Assembly: GCA_963702195.1 (NCBI GenBank)
Contig: OY969725.1
Span: forward strand, 1,302,001 to 1,366,000
Length of the DNA stretch: 64,000 nt
From: AC-56 sp963702195
GTDB taxonomy: Bacteria > Actinomycetota > Thermoleophilia > Solirubrobacterales > 70-9
Reading direction: 5' to 3'
Positions 1 to 7,846 of this stretch are shown here, piece after piece. The translations under genes and the position numbers were made by a program. How positions within the stretch are numbered: position 1 is the stretch's first letter; each line of letters opens with the position of its first letter. Below the pieces are notes generated by a model. That model worked only from the letters and a program-made list of their open reading frames with translations. It was not told the origin of the DNA and did not search any database.

Positions 1-1126
<1,126 letters not shown>

Positions 1127-1134
<8 letters not shown>

Positions 1135-1960
1135 GGCCGTCGCGACCGGCGTCGCGAGGATCGCCCACGCGTTCGAGGCCGCCCGCGATGACGGACGGGC
1201 GGCGCTGATGCCATACATGATGGGCGGGTTCCCCGACCTGGAGACGTCCCGGGCGGTGGCCGACGCGTACGCGGAGGCGGGAGCAGACCTCGTGGAGCTC
1301 GGCGTCCCGTTCTCCGATCCGCTGGCGGACGGGCCGACCATCCACGCCGCGGGGACCAGGGCCCTCGCTGCGGGTGCCACGCTCGAGCGTGTGCTCGAGA
1401 TCGGCGAGCGCCTGGCCGGCGACGTGCCGGTCGTCCCGATGGTCTACGCGAACATGGCGCTCGCGCGGGGCGCCGGTGAGTTCGCCGCGATGCTCGCGGC
1501 CGCTGGGGCCTCCGGCGCGATCATCCCCGACCTTCCCCTGGGTGAGGCAGATGAGCTCGGCGACGCGCTCCGCGACGCCGGGATGGCGCCCGTGCCGCTC
1601 GTCGCGCCCACCACGCCGCCCGAGCGCCGCCGCCGCATCTGCGAGTGCGCCACCGGCTTCGTGTATGTCGTCTCCGACACGCGCGTGACCGGCGAGCGGG
1701 ACGACCTCCCGGCGGGGCTCGCCGGCCTCGTCGCAGCCGTGCGCGCTGAATCGCCCGTGCCGGTTGCCGTCGGGTTTGGGATCGGGACACCCGAGCAGGC
1801 GGCCGCCGTGGGCCGGATCGCGGACGGCGTGATCATCGGCACCCGCCTGGTGAGGGCCGCGGCCGAGGCGGACGGGCCCGCTGATTCGGCCGCTGCCGTG
1901 AGCGAGTTCATCCGCGCCGCGCGTGAGGCGATGGCGAGCGGCGGGGCCTCGGTCGGGTAA
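1127..1960 (+). CDS. trpA: Tryptophan synthase alpha chain
   Basis: TIM-barrel subunit that cleaves indole-3-glycerol phosphate to indole and glyceraldehyde-3-phosphate. The catalytic Glu and Asp are visible in ADLVELGVPFSDPLADGP. The phosphate-binding loop region GFGIGTPEQA lies near the C terminus. Its 277 residues are usual for the family. The ATG at 1127 overlaps the trpB stop by 8 nt, indicating translational coupling; an upstream in-frame ATG at 1028 lies inside trpB and would add an unrelated N-terminal tail, so it is rejected. The stop codon TAA is also the first half of a probable -10 box for the next gene. Confidence 0.97.
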
Positions 1961-1963
1961 ATT
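1958..1963 (+). promoter_or_regulatory. Probable -10 box (TAAATT) of a leaderless transcript
   Basis: TAAATT ends 7 nt before the GTG at 1971, the spacing expected if transcription starts at the start codon. It overlaps the trpA stop codon. No clear -35 is seen. Confidence 0.45.
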
Positions 1964-1970
1964 CCAGCCC

Positions 1971-2132
1971 GTGCAGCTGCTCGTCTTCACGACAGTCGGC
2001 CTCGGAGCACTGACCGCCGCCTACGGCTTCGGCCTCGGCGGCACGACCGCCTTCCTGATCTTCCTCGCGATCCTGCTGGTCGGGGTGTTCGTGCGCGCGG
2101 CCCAGCCGCTGCTGGAGCACCTGAAGCCGTAG
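1971..2132 (+). CDS. Small membrane protein, unknown function
   Basis: A 53-residue protein beginning VQLLVFTTVG. One or two hydrophobic segments (GLGALTAAYGFGLGG and TTAFLIFLAILLVGVFV) are followed by a short tail, RAAQPLLEHLKP. The GTG start at 1971 is chosen because a TANNNT -10 lies 7 nt upstream and because the longer reading frame runs back into trpA with Arg-rich sequence. No family is recognised. Its position directly after trpA and before the phosphofructokinase gives no functional clue. The coding call rests on the clean hydrophobic pattern and the promoter spacing. Confidence 0.6.
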   Translation: MQLLVFTTVGLGALTAAYGFGLGGTTAFLIFLAILLVGVFVRAAQPLLEHLKP

Positions 2133-2176
2133 GCCGCTGCGGCGGGCCGATCACTCCGGCCCGCGGTCGCGCCGGA

Positions 2177-2182
2177 TATGGT
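2177..2182 (+). promoter_or_regulatory. Probable -10 box (TATGGT) of pfkA
   Basis: TATGGT lies 6 nt before the GTG start at 2189, so the mRNA is probably leaderless. The same hexamer at the same spacing precedes the gene at 40679. Confidence 0.5.
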
Positions 2183-2188
2183 GCGGCC

Positions 2189-3220
2189 GTGCGGATCGGG
2201 GTCCTCACCGGAGGCGGCGACTGCCCGGGACTGAACGCGGCGATCAGGGCGATCGTACGGAAGGGGATCGATGTCTACGGGCACGTGATCGTCGGCTTCC
2301 GCGACGGCTGGAAGGGCCCGCTCGACAACGAGTACGAGGAGCTGACGATCGAGTCGACGCGCGGCATCCTGCCCCGCGGCGGGACGATCCTCGGAACGTC
2401 GCGGACGAACCCCTTCAAGAGCGAGGACGGCCCGGGACTCGTCGAGAAGACCATGATCGCGCTCCACCTCGACGGCCTCATCGCGATCGGAGGCGAGGAC
2501 ACGCTCGGGGCGGCGTCCCGTCTACACGAAGAACGGGGACTTCCGGTTCTCGGCGTGCCGAAGACGATCGACAACGACCTGGCCGCGACCGACGTCACCT
2601 TCGGCTACGACACAGCCCTCCAGGTTGCCACCGAGGCGATCGACCGCCTCCACACCACCGCCGAGTCTCACCACCGAGTGATGGTCGTCGAGGTGATGGG
2701 ACGCCACGCCGGCTGGATCGCGCTCCAATCCGGGCTCGCCGGTGGCGCCGACGTGATCCTGATCCCGGAGCGTCCGTTCGACATCGATGAGGTCTGCGGA
2801 CTGGTGCAGCGCCGCCACGCGCGGGGCAGGGCGTTCTCGATCGTGGTCGCAGCCGAGGGTGCCATGCCGATCGAGGGGACGATGGAGCTCGCCGCGGGAG
2901 AGAAGGACGAGTTCGGTCACGTGCGGCTCGGGGGCATCGGCCACCGGCTGGAGCACGAGCTCGAGGAGCGCACCGGGTTCGAGACCAGGGCAACGGTGCT
3001 CGGACACGTTCAGCGGGGCGGAACTCCGACCGCGTTCGACCGTGTTCTCGCAACGCGCGTGGGCGTGGCTGCGATCGACGCCGCCCACAACGGCGACTGG
3101 GGAACGATGCCGGCCCTTCGGGGCACGCGCATCGAGCTCGTCCCGCTGACTGACGCCGTCGCACAGCTGCGGACGGTGCCGCCGGAGGACTACGAGGCCG
3201 CATCGCCCTTCATGGGCTAG
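2189..3220 (+). CDS. pfkA: 6-phosphofructokinase, probably PPi-dependent type
   Basis: Phosphorylates fructose-6-phosphate in glycolysis. The N-terminal GVLTGGGDCPGLNAAIR and the catalytic loop PKTIDNDL are canonical for the PFK family. Two positions that separate ATP- from PPi-dependent enzymes are informative: the motif GGEDT carries Asp where ATP enzymes have Gly (position 104 in E. coli numbering), and PKTIDND carries Lys where E. coli has Gly (position 124). That combination is typical of PPi-dependent actinobacterial enzymes. Substrate-binding residues are seen in EVMGRHAGW and HVQRGGTPTAFDR. Length is 343 residues. The GTG start is supported by a -10 box 6 nt upstream. The family is certain; donor specificity is an inference needing assay. 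Confidence 0.93.
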   Translation: MRIGVLTGGGDCPGLNAAIRAIVRKGIDVYGHVIVGFRDGWKGPLDNEYEELTIESTRGILPRGGTILGTSRTNPFKSEDGPGLVEKTMIALHLDGLIAIGGEDTLGAASRLHEERGLPVLGVPKTIDNDLAATDVTFGYDTALQVATEAIDRLHTTAESHHRVMVVEVMGRHAGWIALQSGLAGGADVILIPERPFDIDEVCGLVQRRHARGRAFSIVVAAEGAMPIEGTMELAAGEKDEFGHVRLGGIGHRLEHELEERTGFETRATVLGHVQRGGTPTAFDRVLATRVGVAAIDAAHNGDWGTMPALRGTRIELVPLTDAVAQLRTVPPEDYEAASPFMG

Positions 3221-3224
3221 TGGG

Positions 3225-4433
3225 TTGAACCCGGATAGGCGCACCGAGAACCGCACCCGGCGACTGGGCGCGGTTATCACCGCCGGCCTGGCGGTGGCGG
3301 CGACGCTCGTCGGATGCTTCTCGTCCGGCTCCGGGATCCAGTCCGGTGAGAGGGTCGACGTGTACGTGAGCATGCCCCTCCGCGGGCCTGAGGCCGGCAA
3401 CGGCCGCGACGTCGTCGACGCCGCAAAGCTCGCCCTCGCCGATTCCCACGGAGTGGCGGGCCAGCTTCGGATCCGAGTGACCTACATGGACGACACGTCG
3501 GGTCAAGGTGCGAAAGCCCGCTGGAGCCCGGCCGCGGCCGCGGCGAACGCGCGGCGCGCGAGCCAGGACTCCGCCGCGATCGCCTACATCGGGGACTTCG
3601 ACTCGGGCGCGACCCGCTTCTCGCTCCCGATCACCAACGAGGCGCACATCCTGCAGGTTTCGCCCGCCAGCTCCGCTGTGGACCTGGCGCAGCCGTTCCT
3701 GGGCGCAGGCGATCAGATTCCCGAGGAGGTGCAGCCCACCGGCCAGCGCACGTTCGGCCGCCTGATCCCGAGCGACGAGGCGCAGGCCCAGGCAGGGGCG
3801 CTCTGGGCAAAGCGCCTGGGCTCGCACGGGGCCACGGTGATCAGCGGTCACACGCCATACGACCGGGTCATGGCGAGCGCGTTCCGGGAGGAGGCCAGGG
3901 CGATCGGCCTTCACATCGCCCAGCCATCGGCGGGCCCGGAGCAGAGGGTGGTATCCGACCTCGGCTATGCGGCAGTGGAGCCGTCGGACCGAGGGCGGCT
4001 CAGGGTGCTTGGAGCCGTTCCGCGAGTGATCGCGACCGACGCGCTCCTCGGGGAATCGATCGAGCAACTCACCGGGCCGCAGGCAGGGCGCGTGCTGATC
4101 ACGTCCGCGGCCCAGGACCCGTCTCAGCTGCCGGCGTCAGGGCAGCGGTTCCTGAGAGCGTTTCGCCAGCGCTACCACCGGACAGCCGGGCGGTATGCGG
4201 CCTATGGCTACGAGGCGATGGCGGTCGTGCTCGACTCGATCAGGCGGGCCGGCGACTCCGGTGCCGATCGCGACTCGGTGGTGAACGCGTTCTTCGACAC
4301 GACGGCCCGCCACTCGATCCTCGGCACGTACACGATCGACGAGGTGGGCGACACCACGCTCAACCGGCTCGCGGGCTACCGCGTCGCGCACGGGCGGCCG
4401 GTGTTCACGACCGCCTTGAGCGCGCCGCCCTGA
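3225..4433 (+). CDS. Lipoprotein periplasmic-binding protein (branched-chain amino acid ABC type)
   Basis: A 402-residue exported protein. The N terminus has basic residues, a hydrophobic stretch and a lipobox (ATLVGC), so it should be a membrane-anchored lipoprotein. The body resembles type I periplasmic binding proteins of the Leu/Ile/Val family: VYVSMPLRGPEAGNGRDVVDAAKLAL near the start, IAYIGDFDSGAT, and a conserved late helix with YAAYGYEAMAVVLDSI. The TTG at 3225 follows the pfkA stop by 4 nt; no ATG or GTG precedes the signal peptide. No permease or ATPase genes are adjacent, so it is an orphan receptor; the ligand cannot be told from sequence. Confidence 0.8.
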   Translation: MNPDRRTENRTRRLGAVITAGLAVAATLVGCFSSGSGIQSGERVDVYVSMPLRGPEAGNGRDVVDAAKLALADSHGVAGQLRIRVTYMDDTSGQGAKARWSPAAAAANARRASQDSAAIAYIGDFDSGATRFSLPITNEAHILQVSPASSAVDLAQPFLGAGDQIPEEVQPTGQRTFGRLIPSDEAQAQAGALWAKRLGSHGATVISGHTPYDRVMASAFREEARAIGLHIAQPSAGPEQRVVSDLGYAAVEPSDRGRLRVLGAVPRVIATDALLGESIEQLTGPQAGRVLITSAAQDPSQLPASGQRFLRAFRQRYHRTAGRYAAYGYEAMAVVLDSIRRAGDSGADRDSVVNAFFDTTARHSILGTYTIDEVGDTTLNRLAGYRVAHGRPVFTTALSAPP

Positions 4434-5345
4434 TCAGCGGGCGAGCAGGCTCCGGAGCGCCGGCTCGACCTCCGGGTGTGCGAACTCGAACTCGCCGTCG
4501 AGCGCTCGCCTGGGGACGGCTCGCTGACCGCCGGTGATCACCTCGCCGAGCTCGCTGCCGAACCGCGCCTTCATCGCAAGCTTGGGCACCGGCACGACGG
4601 CGGGGCGGCCGAGGGCTTTCCCGAGCGCCTTGGAGAGCTCGGCGTTCGTCACCGGATTCGGGGCCGTGGCGTTGTAGACGCCGGTGCGGTCCTCGCCGTC
4701 CAGAACCCAGAGCACCAGCCGAACCCAGTCGTCGACGTGGATCCACGGCATGTACTGGCGCCCGCCGGCGATCGGCCCGCCCAGGCCGAGGCGGAACGGG
4801 GGCAGCAGCTGCTTGAGGAGGCCGTGGCCCGGGTCGAGCACCAGCCCCGTACGGACGATCGCGACCCGCATGCCGATCTCCTCGGCGCTGCGCGCGGCGG
4901 TCTCCCAGGCGACGCAGACGCCGGCGTCGAACGTGGTGCCCGGCTCGGTCGACTCGTCCACGATCGCGTCTTGCCGGTCGCCGTAGTAGCCCACGGCCGA
5001 CTGGCTCACGAGCGTGTGCGGTCGCGGATCTGCGGCACTCAGGGCGTCGATGAGGTTCTTCGTCGCGCGCTCGCGGCTGTCGCGGATCCGCTGCTTGGCC
5101 TCGTCGGTCCAGCGCTGGTCGATGGGCTCGCCGATCAGGTTGACCACAGCGTCCGCGCCCTCGATCGCTGCGGCGGGCGGCCGCTCGGCGGTGGCGTTCC
5201 ATCCGTGCCAGCCCACGGTGGGATTCGAGCCGCGGGCGCGCTCGGGATCGCGCGTCAGGCCCACGACCTCGTCGCCGCGGGCGAGCAGCGCATCGCTCAC
5301 CGCCGATCCGAGGAAACCGCTCGCACCAGTTACGAGGACGCGCAC
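4434..5345 (-). CDS. TIGR01777-family NAD(P)-binding epimerase-like protein
   Basis: An extended short-chain dehydrogenase/epimerase fold protein of 303 residues. The Rossmann motif GASGFLG is at residues 7-13, followed by VVNLIGEPI and RWT, features of the YfcH/SDR39U1 group (TIGR01777). The catalytic-type Tyr is in SAVGYYGDR, and PWIHVDDWVRLVLWVLD is the conserved later segment. The biochemical role of the family is poorly defined. It begins 1 nt after the malic enzyme stop on the same strand, so the two are probably co-transcribed. Confidence 0.88.
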   Translation of the reverse strand: MRVLVTGASGFLGSAVSDALLARGDEVVGLTRDPERARGSNPTVGWHGWNATAERPPAAAIEGADAVVNLIGEPIDQRWTDEAKQRIRDSRERATKNLIDALSAADPRPHTLVSQSAVGYYGDRQDAIVDESTEPGTTFDAGVCVAWETAARSAEEIGMRVAIVRTGLVLDPGHGLLKQLLPPFRLGLGGPIAGGRQYMPWIHVDDWVRLVLWVLDGEDRTGVYNATAPNPVTNAELSKALGKALGRPAVVPVPKLAMKARFGSELGEVITGGQRAVPRRALDGEFEFAHPEVEPALRSLLAR

Positions 5346-5346
5346 G

Positions 5347-6813
5347 TCAGCCCTCGACCGCGGTGAAGGTTCCGGTCTCCTCGGAGAAGCGGGCGATCCC
5401 GTCGCGCCGGGCCTCCTCGATCACCGCCTGGGCCACGGCCGGCGCGACGTCGCGGTCGAAGACGCTGGGGATGATGTAGTCCTCGCTGAGGTCGTCGGGT
5501 GCCACGACTCCGGCGATCCCCTGGGCGGCGGCGAGCTTCATCTCCTCGGTGATTCGCGGGGCGCCCGCGTCGAGGGCGCCGCGGAAGATTCCGGGGAAGG
5601 CCAGGACGTTGTTGATCTGGTTGGGGTAGTCGGATCGCCCCGTGGCCATGATCCGAACGTGCGGGCCCGCCTCCTCCGGCATGACCTCGGGATTCGGGTT
5701 CGCCATCGCGAAGACGATCGCGTCGTCGGCCATCTTCGCGAGGTCCTCCGCCTGGATGATCCCCGGGCCGGAGACGCCGATGAAGAGGTCGCAGCCCTCG
5801 ATCACGTCGGCCGGGCCGCCCAGAAGCTGCTCCGGGTTGGAGTTCTCGGCATACCAGCGCTTGATCTCGCTCATCTCGCCGCTCTCGTAATCCTCGCGCG
5901 CGGTGGAGAGCGCTCCCTGCCGGTCGCAGCCGATCACGTGGGTGACGCCGGACTCGAGCATCATCTTGGTGACCGCCACCCCGGCGGCCCCCAGTCCCAC
6001 CACCAGCACGCGAAGGTCCTCGACGCGCTTGCCGACGATCTTCAACGCGTTGAACAGGGCGGCCATCGTCACCACCGCGGTTCCGTGCTGATCGTCGTGG
6101 AAGACGGGGATGTCGAGCTCCTCCTTGAGGCGCTGCTCGATCTCGAAGCAGCGGGGCGCCGAGATGTCCTCGAGATTGATGCCACCGAAGGTGGGGGCCA
6201 TCAGCCGCACCGCGTTGATGATCTGCTCCGGGTCGCGGGTGTCGAGGCAGATGGGGAAGGCGTCGACGTCGGCGAACTCCTTGAAGAGCATGCACTTCCC
6301 CTCCATCACCGGCATCGCCGCCTCGGGGCCGATGTCCCCGAGGCCGAGCACCGCGCTCCCGTCGGAGACGACCGCGACGGTGTTCCGCTTGATCGTGAAC
6401 TCGAACGCCTTGCTGCGGTCGGCGGCGATCTCCTGGCAGACCCGCGCCACGCCTGGCGTATAGGCCATCGACAGGTCGTCGCGAGTCTTCAGCGGGTACT
6501 TGTTCTGCTGGGCGATCTTGCCGCCGCGATGCATCTGGAGCGTGCGGTCGACGTAGCCGAGGACCCTTGCGCCACGGGTCGAGCCGATCGCCCGCAGGAT
6601 CTCCTCCCAGTGCTGCTGATTGCGGGCGTCGATCGTGAACTCGCGAACCCGCTTGCCCTCGCCGCCCGCGCCGGGCACGAGGTCGACGCCCTGGAGCGCC
6701 CCGCCCGCCTCCGCGATCTGGGCGGTGAGCTTGCCCAGCGGCTCCTGCCGCGCGTCGAGCTCGACGCGAACGGTCACGGAGAACTGCGCTGACACGGAGG
6801 GAATCGCAGGCAT
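5347..6813 (-). CDS. NAD-dependent malic enzyme with N-terminal ACT domain
   Basis: Oxidatively decarboxylates malate to pyruvate. Residues about 8-85 form an ACT-type regulatory domain (FSVTVRVELDARQEPLGKL). The catalytic part starts at KYPLKTRDDLSMAYTPGVA and contains the metal/substrate motif PVFHDDQHGTAVV and the dinucleotide-binding VVGLGAAGVAV. At 488 residues it matches the bacterial short malic enzyme plus an ACT domain. The ATG at 6813 has a possible -10 (TAAGAT on the minus strand) 9 nt upstream. An amino acid effector through the ACT domain is plausible but cannot be identified. Confidence 0.93.
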   Translation of the reverse strand: MPAIPSVSAQFSVTVRVELDARQEPLGKLTAQIAEAGGALQGVDLVPGAGGEGKRVREFTIDARNQQHWEEILRAIGSTRGARVLGYVDRTLQMHRGGKIAQQNKYPLKTRDDLSMAYTPGVARVCQEIAADRSKAFEFTIKRNTVAVVSDGSAVLGLGDIGPEAAMPVMEGKCMLFKEFADVDAFPICLDTRDPEQIINAVRLMAPTFGGINLEDISAPRCFEIEQRLKEELDIPVFHDDQHGTAVVTMAALFNALKIVGKRVEDLRVLVVGLGAAGVAVTKMMLESGVTHVIGCDRQGALSTAREDYESGEMSEIKRWYAENSNPEQLLGGPADVIEGCDLFIGVSGPGIIQAEDLAKMADDAIVFAMANPNPEVMPEEAGPHVRIMATGRSDYPNQINNVLAFPGIFRGALDAGAPRITEEMKLAAAQGIAGVVAPDDLSEDYIIPSVFDRDVAPAVAQAVIEEARRDGIARFSEETGTFTAVEG

Positions 6814-6822
6814 CGACGCGTG

Positions 6823-6828
6823 ATCTTA
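6823..6828 (-). promoter_or_regulatory. Probable -10 box (TAAGAT) of the malic enzyme gene
   Basis: On the minus strand TAAGAT ends 9 nt before the ATG. It lies close to the divergent -10 of the hydrolase gene at 6843-6848. Confidence 0.35.
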
Positions 6829-6842
6829 TGTGGGCGTCCGCG

Positions 6843-6848
6843 TAGGGT
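6843..6848 (+). promoter_or_regulatory. Probable -10 box (TAGGGT) of the hydrolase gene
   Basis: TAGGGT ends 7 nt before the GTG at 6856, which favours that start over the more upstream GTG at 6820. Confidence 0.45.
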
Positions 6849-6855
6849 CCCCGTC

Positions 6856-7818
6856 GTGGCAAGGAGCGCCCATCGGATCGGCGGTCGATTTCAGCGCATG
6901 GCGGGGAGCGCGGCGGCTCTCTGCGTGGTGGTCGGCCTCGCAGCCGGCGGTTGTGGCGGGACCTCCGTCGAATCGACCGACGCCTCCCCGTCGTTCGTCG
7001 CGCACGTTCAGAAGGCACGGGTCGGGGGCGCGGAGATCGCCTGGTACGAGCGTGGCGAGGGGACGCCGCTCCTCATGCTCATGGGGACAGGGTCGACGAT
7101 GGCCGAGTGGGACCCGGCCCTCCTCCGGCTACTGGCCCGGGACCACCGGCTGATCATGTTCGACTACCCGGGGCTCGGGCTCTCCGGGAAGTGGCACGGG
7201 GACTCGTTCGATTCCCTCGCGCACACTGCGGCGGGGCTGATGGACGCGATCGGCGTCGATCGCGCCGACGTCCTCGGATGGTCGATGGGGGGATTCGTGG
7301 CACAGCGGCTCGCCATCGATCACCCCGAGAAGGTCGGGGCGCTGATGCTCGCGGGCACGAACCCAGGTGGCAGTCGTAGCGTCCTGGGCACGAAGAAGGC
7401 CCAGAGGATCGACAGCAAGCCCAATCCCTCGGACGAGGACATCCTGCACGAGCTCTACCCGCCCGACCGGCAGGCGGAGGGCCACAGGTTCCTCCATCGC
7501 CTCGTGACGGCGAGTCAGAGCGGCGAGATCCCGGACGATTTCCACGTCCCGTCGTCCACCACGGACGCCCAGGTCGCCGCGGAGGATCCCTGGCTGCGCA
7601 GCAACCGGAACTACCGCGAGCTGCGGGACATCCAGGCGCCCACGCTCGCGGCCGCGGGACGTCAGGACCCGGTCGTGCCGCCCGTCAACCTGAGGCGGAT
7701 CGCCGGCCAGGTCCCGGGATCGAAGCTCGAGGTGTTCCCCGGAGCGCATGCCTTCCTGTTTCAGAGTCGGGATGCGTTCACGCGAGCCGTGGATGAGCTC
7801 TCCGGGGCCGATGACTGA
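6856..7818 (+). CDS. Alpha/beta-hydrolase, predicted lipoprotein
   Basis: A secreted or membrane-anchored alpha/beta-hydrolase of about 320 residues. The N terminus has a basic region, the hydrophobic run AALCVVVGLAAGG and then Cys, a good lipobox. The fold is shown by the oxyanion region LMGTGSTMAEW, the strand IMFDYPGLGLSGK, the nucleophile elbow GWSMGG (Ser), an Asp in RQDPVVPP and a His in GAHAFLF. The substrate is unknown; closest in style are esterases and peroxidase-like hydrolases. The start at GTG 6856 is chosen from a -10 box 7 nt upstream; an in-frame GTG at 6820 and ATG at 6898 are alternatives. Confidence 0.85.
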   Translation: MARSAHRIGGRFQRMAGSAAALCVVVGLAAGGCGGTSVESTDASPSFVAHVQKARVGGAEIAWYERGEGTPLLMLMGTGSTMAEWDPALLRLLARDHRLIMFDYPGLGLSGKWHGDSFDSLAHTAAGLMDAIGVDRADVLGWSMGGFVAQRLAIDHPEKVGALMLAGTNPGGSRSVLGTKKAQRIDSKPNPSDEDILHELYPPDRQAEGHRFLHRLVTASQSGEIPDDFHVPSSTTDAQVAAEDPWLRSNRNYRELRDIQAPTLAAAGRQDPVVPPVNLRRIAGQVPGSKLEVFPGAHAFLFQSRDAFTRAVDELSGADD

Positions 7819-7834
7819 CGGCCGCAGCCCGTCC

Positions 7835-7840
7835 TAGGAT
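7835..7840 (+). promoter_or_regulatory. Probable -10 box (TAGGAT) of polA
   Basis: TAGGAT ends 6 nt before the GTG at 7847, consistent with a leaderless polA mRNA. Confidence 0.5.
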
Positions 7841-7846
7841 GGATGG

